NCBI RefSeq assembly: GCF_944393015.1 | Contig: NZ_CALXYQ010000030.1 | Span: 1-37,241, forward strand | DNA from: an uncultured Brachyspira sp. | GTDB lineage: Bacteria > Spirochaetota > Brachyspiria > Brachyspirales > Brachyspiraceae | Direction of reading: 5' to 3' | Length of the DNA: 37,241 bases | Shown here: piece by piece, positions 15,244-24,546 of the stretch | Numbering within the stretch: the stretch's first letter is position 1 | Layout: the number at the start of each line of letters is the position of its first letter | The notes under the pieces: model-generated | Database searches by the model: none | Told to the model about the DNA's origin: nothing | The model's input: the letters and a program-made list of their open reading frames with translations, nothing else | Position numbers and translations under genes: made by a program

Positions 15244-15663
15244 TTACCATCTTCCTTTTTTAGTGATGTTGCCTTCAAGATCTACAGCTATTTTTCTTCT
15301 GCTTTTGAACTCTATGTCATAATTTTTGCTATTTTTCTTTACACTAATAACTTTTTCATCAGGAAATTCTTTTTTGATAGCATTTCTAACTTTATCTTCT
15401 ACATAAGCTATGGATATTTCTTCTCCGCCGCCGTCTACAGTTCTCCATTCCCCATTGATATTAACAGTTATTTTAAGTCCGCCTTTAAATATTAAAGTAT
15501 AAGAACCTCCCATTTCAGTTGCTCTGTATAAATAATAATCAGCGAAATATTTATCAGCAAATGCTATAGCAGAATCAGGTACTTCGCTTAAAGCTATTGA
15601 ACCGCCATAAGCGTATATTGATAATATAGATAAAGTTAATATTGTATATATTATTTTTTTCAT
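15244..15663 (-). CDS. PepSY-like (DUF2874-type) periplasmic protein
   Basis: 139 aa with a Sec signal peptide (MKKIIYTILTLSILSIYAYG, cleavage probably just after). The mature part contains two copies of the PepSY-like pattern. The first is VPDSAIAFADKYFADYYLYR...GGSYTLIFKGGLKITVNING, the second VRNAIKKEFPDEKVISVKKN...NYDIEFKSRRKIAVDLEGN. Members of this family are small secreted alpha-beta proteins of unclear role. AAGGAGG lies 7 nt before the ATG. It stands alone with its own promoter and terminator and is likely well expressed. Confidence 0.8.
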   Translation of the reverse strand: MKKIIYTILTLSILSIYAYGGSIALSEVPDSAIAFADKYFADYYLYRATEMGGSYTLIFKGGLKITVNINGEWRTVDGGGEEISIAYVEDKVRNAIKKEFPDEKVISVKKNSKNYDIEFKSRRKIAVDLEGNITKKGRW

Positions 15664-15692
15664 AGTAACCCTCCTTAAATTATTAGAGTAGT

Positions 15693-15720
15693 ATTATATA
15701 TTATAAGTAAAATACTACAA
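15693..15720 (-). promoter_or_regulatory. Promoter of the PepSY-like gene
   Basis: On the minus strand TTGTAG (15720-15715) and TATAAT (15698-15693), spacing 16 bp, followed by a short leader with AAGGAGG. Confidence 0.5.
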
Positions 15721-15724
15721 GTCA

Positions 15725-16837
15725 TTAAAATTTAACATTTCCTGCAATATAGTATCTTCCATCTGTAGAGCCTTGGAAACCGACATTAAACTCAGCAGGT
15801 CCTGCTTTAAATTTACCAAATATAGCATATTCTAAATAAGCTTTAGCCTGTTTGTCTTTTATATGAACCATTTCTCTCAAAGCAATGTTTAACATATACC
15901 ATTCAAAACCCTGCTCTAAACGAATATAATGAGCATCGTTTTCCCTCCAAGTATATTCAGCAATAGCATTAAGCCAGATAGTTTCATTCATAAGAGGAAA
16001 TCTTAATGTAGCAGAAGCCTGAACCAATGATTCAAATAAGCTTATATGATAATATTGGGGATCAATTCTGTTTTCATGTTCGTATAAGAATCTAAACTCA
16101 ATATTAGGTATATTAAATCTAAATAAAAATGCTTTAGGTATACTATGTCTGAAATCTCCTTGAGAATAAGCTATCTCATAATGATTTCCTATAAAACCAA
16201 CTCTTATACCAGGACCATTTAATACTTGAGGTATATAATAATCAGGTGTATCAATGTTAGCAGGGTTTAATGTAGTATCATAATAGTGCGGCATAAGCAT
16301 AAATGTAGTAGTGTTAATATCAAAAGTTGCTCTGCCTCTAGCTGATACTAGTATTCTATCGATAAATACAGCTTGTACTCCTCCATCATAAAGCCCAGCG
16401 TTTCCTTTTATGTATGGATATTCTATATCTGGATTATGAGTATCAAAATAGCCATAAGCTGTGATAAATCCTGTGAATTGTATATAGTCATTATGAAATG
16501 TTTGTCCTAAAGTTGCAAAAGTATCTCTCAAATTAAAAGTATTTGTATGAGCCGCATAAGAAAAAGTAGTAGTTAAATGAAATTCTATAGGGTACTTTTG
16601 AAAGAAACCTAAATTTGTATCATTAGGATTTGGAAGTTCTCGTTTATAATCATCTCTAAAATAATCATGTTTTATATATTGCGGAAGTTTATTGTTTCCT
16701 TCTCTGCCAATAAACATATCAAATGCATTTGGAAGCGGAGGCATTATTGCATTTGTATATTTTTCTTGAGCATTTAATAAAGAAGTTAGTAATAAGAATG
16801 TGATAGAGGTTATCACAATTTTGATATAGTTTTTCAT
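15725..16837 (-). CDS. Outer-membrane beta-barrel candidate
   Basis: 370 aa with a clear signal peptide (MKNYIKIVITSITFLLLTSL, then LNAQ as the probable cleavage site). The mature chain has alternating aromatic and small residues (IQFTGFITAYGYFDTH, VGFIGNHYEIAYSQGDF, IEFRFLYEHENR), expected of amphipathic strands, and ends in GRYYIAGNVKF. A C-terminal Phe preceded by alternating residues is the usual barrel-assembly signal. Function unknown; it does not look like the Vsp surface proteins known from B. hyodysenteriae, as far as I can recall those. AGGAT precedes the ATG. It has its own promoter at 16878-16907. Confidence 0.65.
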   Translation of the reverse strand: MKNYIKIVITSITFLLLTSLLNAQEKYTNAIMPPLPNAFDMFIGREGNNKLPQYIKHDYFRDDYKRELPNPNDTNLGFFQKYPIEFHLTTTFSYAAHTNTFNLRDTFATLGQTFHNDYIQFTGFITAYGYFDTHNPDIEYPYIKGNAGLYDGGVQAVFIDRILVSARGRATFDINTTTFMLMPHYYDTTLNPANIDTPDYYIPQVLNGPGIRVGFIGNHYEIAYSQGDFRHSIPKAFLFRFNIPNIEFRFLYEHENRIDPQYYHISLFESLVQASATLRFPLMNETIWLNAIAEYTWRENDAHYIRLEQGFEWYMLNIALREMVHIKDKQAKAYLEYAIFGKFKAGPAEFNVGFQGSTDGRYYIAGNVKF

Positions 16838-16877
16838 AGATAATCCTAAAATAAAATTACCAGCTATGATAATTTAA

Positions 16878-16907
16878 ATTGTATAAAAAGTAAAGATTAT
16901 TTGTCAA
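16878..16907 (-). promoter_or_regulatory. Promoter of the outer-membrane candidate
   Basis: On the minus strand TTGACA (16907-16902) and TACAAT (16883-16878), spacing 18 bp; TATACA at 16 bp spacing is an alternative -10. Confidence 0.55.
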
Positions 16908-16938
16908 TAAAATTTCATAACTGATAATAAATTAAATA

Positions 16939-18783
16939 TTAATCCATTTTAAAGAAAGTCATAATATTTTTTAAATTTTCTGACTGTTCTAATAATTCCC
17001 TAGCATAGTTTGTAGTTTCATCAACTAAAGCTGCATTTTGCTGAGTTATACCGTCTATCTTAGATACTGCTATATTTACCTGATCCACACCAGCTTGCTG
17101 TTCTACCGCTGTTGTGCTTATCTCCTGCATTATCTTTGCAGTGCCGTCTATTTTAGATTGTATATCATTGAATATGGATTGTGACTCTCTTGCAGTTTCG
17201 GCAGATTTATTAATTTTTTCATAAATGTTTTCTATAAGCAAAGTTATGTCTTTAGCAGATGACTGTGAGTTTTGTGCTAAATTTCTAACCTCAGAAGCTA
17301 CAACAGCAAAGCCTCTTCCCTGATCTCCTGCTCTGGCAGCCTCTACAGAAGCGTTAAGAGCAAGTATATTAGTTTGAAAAGCAATGTCTTCTATTGTTTT
17401 GGTTATGCTTTTTATTTTTTCACTAGATTCATAAACTTCTTCTATGTTTTTAGTGGTTTCAGCTATAACACTTGCTCCATTTTCTACAGCCTTTTTAGAA
17501 GCTATCATCATATCATTTCCTTCTACAGAGTGTTCAGCTGATGATTTAATAGTAGATGCCATCTCTTCTATAGCAGAAGCAGTTTCTTCAAGACTAGAAG
17601 CCTGAGCATCTGTTCTAGCTGATAAGTCATCACTCCCTTGAGTAAGGTTAGCAGCAGCATTGTTAATTCTTTCTGAAGTAGCATTAACTTCATTAATAAT
17701 TTTAGTCATAGCATCTCTCATATTTTTAAATGAATATGCTATATCACCAATTTCATTTCTTTTGAATTTAAATTTTCTAAGTATAAATTCTCCCCTTGAC
17801 ATTTCTTCAGCTTCTTCTACAAGTATTTTCAAAGGACTAATAATCTTTTTGATATATAAGAATCCAATAACAAAACTTAGTATTATTCCTATAATTCCTA
17901 TTATAATTCCAATTATTAATATTCTGGTACTTTGCTGTTCAATAAAGCTAAGAGGCATAGAGAAACCAACTTTCCAAGGCTGATCTTTAAGAGAATTATA
18001 TAAACAAACTTTAGTCATACCGTCATTTTGGAATTCTAATTTTCCTTCGGTATTATTAACTATTGTTTTTATTTCTACAGGAGCTAATTTACCAACTTCG
18101 CTCGGTACATTATGCATTACAAGCAAAGTATCTTTATTGAATACCCATAATCTTATCCAATGAGTAAGAACTTCTCCTGCAGTTATTGATATTTCATCTA
18201 TAACTTTTTGCCAATCTAATATAATAAGCATTCCGCCAAGATAAGTATTATCAGTTCTAGACCTAACCGGAGAAGCTATAGCTGTAATCCATTTTCCGTC
18301 AGAGTCTTTATATATAGAATCTGCTAATGTTGGTTTTTTTACAGAATCATATACTCTCCATAAATCCGGGTATAAATCAGCCACTTTTTTACCTACATCA
18401 GCATTATTTCCTTCTGAATTATTTAATATAGTTCCGTTAGGTTCTACTAAAGATAAGCTTTTTACATAAGGGTTTTTTGCTCCCATAAGTTTTAATACAG
18501 TAAGCATGTTGTTTTCAGCTTCAGGATTTCTGTTTTGCATATAATTTATAACAAAAGTAAAAGAAGCATATGTATCAGATAAAATTAATTGATTTTCAAT
18601 TAAGGAATCAAAAAAAGTAGAATACCCTTTTATTGTAGTAGCAAATCCGTCATATGAAGCTTTGTCTATAGCTGTTTTTGACATATGTACCAAAGTAGAT
18701 ATAGAAACAATTAGAAGTAATGCTATAAAAATATTAACTACCATAGGTATTTGTATGCTTAAACTATTAAAGCTCTTTTTCAT
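16939..18783 (-). CDS. Methyl-accepting chemotaxis protein with Cache sensor
   Basis: Transmembrane chemoreceptor signalling to CheA/CheW. TM1 is at about 13-34, a periplasmic Cache-type sensor at about 37-280 ([24 protein letters not shown]), and TM2 at about 287-311 ([20 protein letters not shown]). HAMP follows at about 312-365, then the coiled signalling domain. The hairpin tip is the near-invariant [20 protein letters not shown] with [16 protein letters not shown]. Gln/Glu pairs such as [15 protein letters not shown] are likely methylation sites. There is no CheB/CheR-binding NWETF-like tail. Ligand unknown. GGGGG lies before the ATG; the promoter is about 160 bp upstream, giving a long leader. 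Confidence 0.93.
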   Translation of the reverse strand: MKKSFNSLSIQIPMVVNIFIALLLIVSISTLVHMSKTAIDKASYDGFATTIKGYSTFFDSLIENQLILSDTYASFTFVINYMQNRNPEAENNMLTVLKLMGAKNPYVKSLSLVEPNGTILNNSEGNNADVGKKVADLYPDLWRVYDSVKKPTLADSIYKDSDGKWITAIASPVRSRTDNTYLGGMLIILDWQKVIDEISITAGEVLTHWIRLWVFNKDTLLVMHNVPSEVGKLAPVEIKTIVNNTEGKLEFQNDGMTKVCLYNSLKDQPWKVGFSMPLSFIEQQSTRILIIGIIIGIIGIILSFVIGFLYIKKIISPLKILVEEAEEMSRGEFILRKFKFKRNEIGDIAYSFKNMRDAMTKIINEVNATSERINNAAANLTQGSDDLSARTDAQASSLEETASAIEEMASTIKSSAEHSVEGNDMMIASKKAVENGASVIAETTKNIEEVYESSEKIKSITKTIEDIAFQTNILALNASVEAARAGDQGRGFAVVASEVRNLAQNSQSSAKDITLLIENIYEKINKSAETARESQSIFNDIQSKIDGTAKIMQEISTTAVEQQAGVDQVNIAVSKIDGITQQNAALVDETTNYARELLEQSENLKNIMTFFKMD

Positions 18784-18943
18784 GAATATACCCCCAACAA
18801 GTTATTTAATAAAACAAATAAGAATGATGATTTTAAGATACTAGTAATTTATGATATAAAAAAATCTAAGAATATATAAATATATTCTCAAATGAACAAT
18901 TTTTATACTAATGAAATCCTAGTAACTCTTAACACCACTATAT

Positions 18944-18972
18944 AGTATAATAACTAAAGTATTAGATGTCAA
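18944..18972 (-). promoter_or_regulatory. Promoter of the chemoreceptor gene
   Basis: On the minus strand TTGACA (18972-18967) and TATACT (18949-18944), spacing 17 bp. The 408-bp gap 18784-19191 holds this promoter, the divergent por promoter and two long leaders; I see no gene in it. Confidence 0.65.
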
Positions 18973-19067
18973 ATTTTATTATAAATATATATAAAATCTA
19001 TATGTTTATATTGTATATTTCTCTAATAAAAATATATACATACTGCATTAAAATAATGACAATTAAT

Positions 19068-19095
19068 TTGACTTTTATCTTATTTATAGTACAAT
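19068..19095 (+). promoter_or_regulatory. Promoter of the fused oxidoreductase operon
   Basis: TTGACT (19068-19073) and TACAAT (19090-19095), spacing 16 bp, giving a leader of about 90 nt that ends in AAGGAG 9 nt before the GTG start. Confidence 0.6.
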
Positions 19096-19191
19096 ATATA
19101 AACATTGATAGTATATTAATTCTATAAATTGGTATGCTTTTAATGTTTATTCCCAAAATCTCATTTTAATTAAATAAAGGAGAAAAAAATC

Positions 19192-20223
19192 GTGAAACTC
19201 CCAAAAGTCAATGATTTAGGCTTTTTCGAGATTCGTCTCGAAAGTATAGGCGGAATGGGTGCTAATAGTGCTGGTAAAATGCTTGCAGAAGTAGGCGTTT
19301 TAACTCAAGGTTTCTATGGTGCTGCATTCTCTAGTTATGGTTCAGAAAAGAAAGGTTCTCCAGTTAAATCTTTCGTAAGATTTTCTGATACAGAAGTTAG
19401 AGTAAACTCTACAGTAGAAGAGCCTCATGTTGTGGCTGTATTCCATATGAATCTTCTTAAAAACCCTATGACATTAGCTGGTGTTAAAGAAGATGCTATC
19501 GTTATTTTTAACACTAATAAAACACCTGATGAAGCAAGAGATTTTGCTAAATTACATGGTGGTAAAGTAGTTTGTGTTGATGCTATTAAAATCGCTAATG
19601 ATTTAAAACTTCCTTCACAAGCAGCTAACACTATCATTATGGGTGCTATGGTTAATCAGCTTGACTTTATAGATTCTGCTAAATTTGAAGAGCAAATTAG
19701 AAAGCAATTCTCAGGTAAAAAACCTGAATTAGTAGAACCTAACGTTGAAGCTTTCAGAAGAGGCGGAAGTGATTCTGTAGTAAAAGATTTCCCTGCAGAT
19801 GGTAAATATCCATATATACCTTATAAAAAACCAGAACCTGTTTATGGTAAAAACAACCAATTAACAGGCGGTTATATTAATGCAGCTGGTAACTCTACTT
19901 TAAAAGATTTACAAGTTACTCGTACAGGTAATATACCAGTATTCAATCCTAAAAACTGTATAGACTGTGCTAACTGTGAAGTTGTTTGTCCAGACCTTTG
20001 TATAGTTTGGGAAAAAGGACCAGACAGAAAAGATCCGAACAAAATAGCTATGAACATGATGGGTATTGATTATCAATATTGTAAAGGCTGCTTAAAATGC
20101 GTTAGAGCTTGCCCTAAAGGACCTTATTCAGGTAAGTTTGAAAAAGATCAGCAGGCTTTAAGAATAGAAGTAGAAGCTGATTGCAATGTTGATGAACTTA
20201 CATACAGTCGTTATAAAAAATAA
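19192..20223 (+). CDS. 2-oxoacid:ferredoxin oxidoreductase, gamma-delta fusion
   Basis: First of two genes for a pyruvate:ferredoxin oxidoreductase-type enzyme, which decarboxylates a 2-oxoacid to acyl-CoA with ferredoxin reduction. Residues about 10-190 are the gamma domain (ESIGGMGANSAGKMLAEVGV, SSYGSEKKGSPVKSFVR). Residues about 250-315 are a 2x[4Fe-4S] ferredoxin (delta) domain with Cys 256, 259, 262, 266 and 297, 300, 303, 307. The start is GTG with AAGGAG upstream. Codons ending in C and GGT/GCT are unusually frequent here and in the next gene compared with neighbours, suggesting very high expression. The alpha-beta partner starts 14 nt downstream. Confidence 0.9.
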   Translation: MKLPKVNDLGFFEIRLESIGGMGANSAGKMLAEVGVLTQGFYGAAFSSYGSEKKGSPVKSFVRFSDTEVRVNSTVEEPHVVAVFHMNLLKNPMTLAGVKEDAIVIFNTNKTPDEARDFAKLHGGKVVCVDAIKIANDLKLPSQAANTIIMGAMVNQLDFIDSAKFEEQIRKQFSGKKPELVEPNVEAFRRGGSDSVVKDFPADGKYPYIPYKKPEPVYGKNNQLTGGYINAAGNSTLKDLQVTRTGNIPVFNPKNCIDCANCEVVCPDLCIVWEKGPDRKDPNKIAMNMMGIDYQYCKGCLKCVRACPKGPYSGKFEKDQQALRIEVEADCNVDELTYSRYKK

Positions 20224-20237
20224 TAAGGAGCGAATAA

Positions 20238-22502
20238 ATGGCTAACAAATATAATCTTGCTGAACAAGAAAACATACTTGAAAGTGGTAATGAATTAGCA
20301 GCCATTGCAGCCGCTCAAATCAATTATCACGTAATGGGTTACTACCCAATCACTCCATCTACTCAAATTGCTGAGTACTTAGATGAAATGAAAGCTAATG
20401 GAAGACACACTGTTTGCATGATCCCTGGTGACGGTGAACATGGTGCTGCTGGTATCTGTTATGGTGCTACTACTGCTGGCGGTAGAGTATTCAATGCTAC
20501 TTCTGCTAACGGTCTTCTTTTTGCTATGGAACAATTACCTGTTCAATCGGGAACAAGATTCCCTATGGTATTAAACGTTGTAAACAGAACTGTTTCTGGT
20601 CCATTAGATATTAAATGTGACCAATCTGATATTATGATGGCTCTTAACACTGGTTGGATCATCATTATGGCTCATACTACTCAGATGGTTTACGACTTCA
20701 ATATTCTTGCATTAAAAATTGCTGAAAAAGCTAAACTTCCTATCATAGTTTCTTCTGACGGATTCTTCACTTCTCATCAGAAGAAAAAAATATATCTTTT
20801 CAAAAATGATAAAGATGTACAAGACTTCTTAGGTAAATATACTCCAGAAGTTACTTCAGTTGAACCAGGAAAAAACCCTGTTACAATTGGACCTTACATG
20901 AACGAAGATGAATTAACTGGAAGTAAATTACAGCTTTCTCAAGCTTTAGAAGATTCTCGTGCTATCATTACTGAAGTATTCGAAGAATTTGCTTCTCTTT
21001 CTGGAAGACAATATCATCCAATAGAAACTTACAATATGGAAGGAGCTGAAGTTGCTTTAATGCTTTGCGGTTCTTCTTATGAAACTGGAACTTTAGCTGT
21101 TGATGAAATGAGAAAAGCTAATCCTAACCTTAAAATAGGTGCTTTCGCTATCACTCAAATTCGTCCTTTCCCTGAAAAAGAATTACAAAAATTATTAGCT
21201 AATGTTAAAGTTGTTGTAGTAGGCGACAGACAAGATTCATACTCTGGTATGGGTGGTAATATGTCTACTGAAATCAGAGCTGCTTTGAAAAACGATGTAA
21301 ACAACAAATCTTCTGTTGTAAGCAGAGTTTATGGTCTTGGCGGTACTGAATTTACTCTTGAAAAAGCTAAAGAATTATTTGATTTAGGTTTAAAAGAATT
21401 AGCTAACCCTGGTTCTGTTGAAAAACATTCTTACTTAGAACAATATATGGGTCATGCCGGTGTTGAAATGAAACCTATACATGAACCTCTTACTTTAGAG
21501 AGTCAAAAATCCGGAATCACTGTTACTATGAACGAACAAACTCATAAACTTGATGTTAAAGTTCCGCCTCTTAGAGAATTAACTGGTAAAGCTTATCGTT
21601 ATGCTCAAGGTCATGGTGCTTGTAATGGTTGCGGTATATTCTCTGGTATCAATACTTTCATGAAAGGTATCGAAGGTGAGGTTGTTCTTTTAGTACATAC
21701 TGGTTGTTCTATGGTTGTTACTACTGGTTATCCTTACAGCTCTTACAGAACTACTTATGTTCACAACTTATTCCAAAACGGTGCTGCTACTCTTTCTGGT
21801 GTTGTTGAAATGTATCATGAAAGAAAAAGAAGAGGAGAAATTCAAGGACCTGAAGATCCTACTTTCATAATGGTTACTGGTGACGGTGGTCATGATATAG
21901 GTATGGGACCTTCTATCGGTGCTGCTATTAGAAATCACAAAATGATTATATTAGAATATGATAATGAAGGATACATGAACACTGGTAACCAATTATCATT
22001 CTCTACTCCATTAGGACATAGAACTTCTACTTCTAATGTTGGTAAAGCTGAAGTTGGTAAACAATTCGGACACAAAGATGTTGCTCAAATCTTTGCTGGT
22101 TGTCATATACCTTATATTGCTACTGGTTGTGAAGCTTATCCTTTAGATTTGATTAAGAAAGCTGCTAAAGCTCAATGGTATGCTAATAATCATGGTACTG
22201 CTTTTGTTAAACTTCTTATTGCTTGTCCATTGAACTGGAAATCTCCTGATGATATGGGTAAAGATATTATCAAAGCTGCTGTTGATTGCTGCTTCTTCCC
22301 ATTATATGAGGTTGAACATGGTATCACTACTATAACTCAAATGGTAGCTGATGACAAAAAACAGCCTGTTACTGAATGGTTGAAGATGATGGGTAAAACT
22401 AAACACCTTCTTAAAAATCAAGAGATACTTGATAAATTCCAAAAAGAAGTTGACAGAAGATGGACTCGCTTAAAAGCTATGAATGAAAGTCCTGTTCTAT
22501 AA
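20238..22502 (+). CDS. 2-oxoacid:ferredoxin oxidoreductase, alpha-beta fusion
   Basis: 754 aa. The N-terminal half is the alpha subunit (YYPITPSTQIAEYLDEMKAN, then ATSANGLLFAMEQLPVQSGT, then CDQSDIMM). The C-terminal half is the beta subunit with the thiamine diphosphate site GDGGHDIGMG followed by EYDNEGYMNTGNQ. Cysteines C469 (approximately) in GACNGCGIF and HTGCSM are candidate ligands of the proximal [4Fe-4S] cluster. With the gamma-delta protein upstream it makes a complete two-polypeptide enzyme, probably for pyruvate given its apparent high expression; 2-oxoglutarate or another oxoacid is possible. AAGGAG precedes the ATG. A strong terminator follows. Confidence 0.9.
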   Translation: MANKYNLAEQENILESGNELAAIAAAQINYHVMGYYPITPSTQIAEYLDEMKANGRHTVCMIPGDGEHGAAGICYGATTAGGRVFNATSANGLLFAMEQLPVQSGTRFPMVLNVVNRTVSGPLDIKCDQSDIMMALNTGWIIIMAHTTQMVYDFNILALKIAEKAKLPIIVSSDGFFTSHQKKKIYLFKNDKDVQDFLGKYTPEVTSVEPGKNPVTIGPYMNEDELTGSKLQLSQALEDSRAIITEVFEEFASLSGRQYHPIETYNMEGAEVALMLCGSSYETGTLAVDEMRKANPNLKIGAFAITQIRPFPEKELQKLLANVKVVVVGDRQDSYSGMGGNMSTEIRAALKNDVNNKSSVVSRVYGLGGTEFTLEKAKELFDLGLKELANPGSVEKHSYLEQYMGHAGVEMKPIHEPLTLESQKSGITVTMNEQTHKLDVKVPPLRELTGKAYRYAQGHGACNGCGIFSGINTFMKGIEGEVVLLVHTGCSMVVTTGYPYSSYRTTYVHNLFQNGAATLSGVVEMYHERKRRGEIQGPEDPTFIMVTGDGGHDIGMGPSIGAAIRNHKMIILEYDNEGYMNTGNQLSFSTPLGHRTSTSNVGKAEVGKQFGHKDVAQIFAGCHIPYIATGCEAYPLDLIKKAAKAQWYANNHGTAFVKLLIACPLNWKSPDDMGKDIIKAAVDCCFFPLYEVEHGITTITQMVADDKKQPVTEWLKMMGKTKHLLKNQEILDKFQKEVDRRWTRLKAMNESPVL

Positions 22503-22538
22503 TAAGTTAATAGCTTAAAGATAGAATATAAAATAAAG

Positions 22539-22580
22539 TAACGGTTGTTTATCCAATAGGGTAGGCAGCCGTTATTTTTT
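22539..22580 (+). terminator. Terminator of the fused oxidoreductase operon
   Basis: A 9-bp stem (22539-22547 TAACGGTTG with 22566-22574 CAGCCGTTA, one G-U pair), loop of 18 nt, followed by TTTTTT. Confidence 0.8.
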
Positions 22581-22591
22581 AACTTTATTAT

Positions 22592-22912
22592 GAATCCCAC
22601 CCATTATACTTATAAATTTAAATTAAAAATTTTAACTTCTTTTTTTCTTTATTGCTTAATCTGAAAATATAGTTCCCACCCTAGGCTTATTTAAATTTGT
22701 TATTTACACACCGCACGGAGTGTGAAACTATAAATTAAACTAATTTATAAATATAATTTTTACTGTAAAAAATAAATAAGTTAAACGTGCGTTAAATAGG
22801 TTTTCAAATTTAAATAACACTTGGGCGGGTGCTAACATTTCTAATAAAACAATAAAGTTAATTTAAGTTAAAATGTGTAAGTTAAGCAGAAAATTTTAAA
22901 GGGCAGGGTATG
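22592..22912. repeat. Composite palindromic intergenic repeat, copy B
   Basis: Most of the gap 22503-22978 is repeat; no gene. It has CCCACCC blocks at about 22592 and 22676, an ACACCGCACGGAG (about 22709) ... AAACGTGCGTT (about 22786) inverted pair around an A/T core, then CTTGGGCGGGTGCT (about 22822) and AAAGGGCAGGGTATG (about 22896). The modules match copies A, C, D and E but are more diverged and rearranged. Confidence 0.65.
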
Positions 22913-22978
22913 AAAATTATGTATTGAATTATTAAATAATTTTGTTAACATATAGGTATTATTTTTAAGGACTATTAT

Positions 22979-24205
22979 ATGAAAACTTATGAGAGATTTA
23001 TAAAATATACATCTTTTAATACTACTTCAAACAGCAGAAATGAGAATCAAACACCAAGTACAGAAGGACAAAGAGTATTCGCTGAATATTTAGTTAATGA
23101 ATTAAAAACAATGGGTATTGATAATGCTTATGTCGATGATAAATCTTTTGTATATGCTTCAATACCTGCTTCTAAAGGAAAAGAGGATAAGCCTAAATTA
23201 GGATTTATTGCACATTTAGATACCAATGAAGATGCACCGGGAGAAAATATAAAAACTAATATTATCAAAAATTATGACGGTAAAGATATTGTTTTAAGCA
23301 AAGAAAAAAATATAGTTTTAAGCAGCATAAAGTTTGATAATTTAAATAAATATATAGGCAATGATTTAATAGTAACAGACGGAACTACTCTTTTAGGTGC
23401 TGATGATAAGGCCGGTATTGCAGAAATTATGACTATGGCTGAAATTTTAATGAATGATAAAGCAATAGAGCATGGAGAAATAAAAATAGCTTTCACTCCA
23501 GATGAGGAAATAGGAGAGGGTATAGAATATTTTGATATTGAAAAGTTTAATGCTGATTTTGCTTATACTATAGATGGCGGAGAGATTGGAGAAATAGAGT
23601 ATGAGAATTTTAATGCAGCTTCTTGTAATATAATAGTTAATGGTGTCAATGTTCATCCTGGATATTCTAAAAATAAAATGAAGAATGCTATTTTATTTGC
23701 AATGGAATTTAACTCTATGCTTCCAGCAGAACAAAAGCCTCAGTATACAGAGAAGTATGAAGGTTTTTATCATCTTTCATATATAGAAGGTACTGAAGAA
23801 AAAGCGGAACTTGAATATATTATAAGAGATCATGATTTAGAGAAATTCAATCATAAAAAAGAATTCATAAAAGATATTTGTAATTTTCTAAATAAAAAAT
23901 ATGGCGAAAATACATTTATCTGTCATATTAAAGACAGCTACTATAATATGAAAGAAAAAATACTTCCTTATATGCATTTGATAGATAATGCTAAAAAGGC
24001 TTTTAATGAATGCGGTATAAAAGAAAAAATCGTACCTATTAGAGGCGGTACTGATGGGGCTAGATTATCTTTTAGAGGATTGCCTTGTCCGAATTTATCA
24101 GCTGGAGGAGAAAATTTTCATAGCCGATTTGAATATATTCCTGTTCAGTCTTTAGAAAAAATGACAGAGGTTATATTAAAAATAGTAAGCATATATTCTA
24201 ATTAA
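22979..24205 (+). CDS. pepT: Peptidase T (tripeptide aminopeptidase, M20B)
   Basis: Cytoplasmic dinuclear zinc aminopeptidase that removes the N-terminal residue from tripeptides. The metal and catalytic residues are visible: H79 and D81 in IAHLDTNEDAPG, D142 in GADDKAG, E176/E177 in TPDEEIGEG, D199 in YTIDGGEIGE, and the late His in SAGGENFHSRFEY. GVNVHPGYSKNKMKNA marks the dimerisation lid domain. At 408 aa it is standard. AAGGA lies before the ATG. Single gene between two intergenic repeats; together with the nearby cystine carrier it suits a peptide- and amino-acid-using gut anaerobe. Confidence 0.95.
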   Translation: MKTYERFIKYTSFNTTSNSRNENQTPSTEGQRVFAEYLVNELKTMGIDNAYVDDKSFVYASIPASKGKEDKPKLGFIAHLDTNEDAPGENIKTNIIKNYDGKDIVLSKEKNIVLSSIKFDNLNKYIGNDLIVTDGTTLLGADDKAGIAEIMTMAEILMNDKAIEHGEIKIAFTPDEEIGEGIEYFDIEKFNADFAYTIDGGEIGEIEYENFNAASCNIIVNGVNVHPGYSKNKMKNAILFAMEFNSMLPAEQKPQYTEKYEGFYHLSYIEGTEEKAELEYIIRDHDLEKFNHKKEFIKDICNFLNKKYGENTFICHIKDSYYNMKEKILPYMHLIDNAKKAFNECGIKEKIVPIRGGTDGARLSFRGLPCPNLSAGGENFHSRFEYIPVQSLEKMTEVILKIVSIYSN

Positions 24206-24221
24206 ATAAAAAATGATAAAG

Positions 24222-24470
24222 TGAGCGGGTATGTATTAGGTTTTAAAATTTACTTACATTTGCCCGCCCTTTAGACTTTTTAATTTGCACTGTAATTTTT
24301 GAATTATTTTTCTTTTGTATCACAAACAGACATTTTAGCTGCCCGCCCAAGATTTATTTAAATTTTTAGAGTATACACCGCACGCAGAGCTAAATTTAAA
24401 ATATTTATTATTCATAAATACAAATTTGTGATTATATTATAAAATTTCACTTACCGTGCGTTAAAGACTC
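24222..24470 (+). repeat. Composite palindromic intergenic repeat, copy C
   Basis: The 341-bp gap 24206-24546 has no gene. The repeat begins GAGCGGGTATG about 17 bp after the pepT stop, then has the TTTGCCCGCCCTTTAG block, the GCTGCCCGCCCAAGAT block, and the ACCGCACGCAGAGCTAA ... CTTACCGTGCGTT pair. Module order is the same as in copy A, same orientation, but the long first module is missing. Confidence 0.75.
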
Positions 24471-24546
24471 TTGATTATAATACTATCAATTTTTTCAAAA
24501 CTATATTATATTAGAATGCATTAAAATATTAAAAGGAAGTATTTAT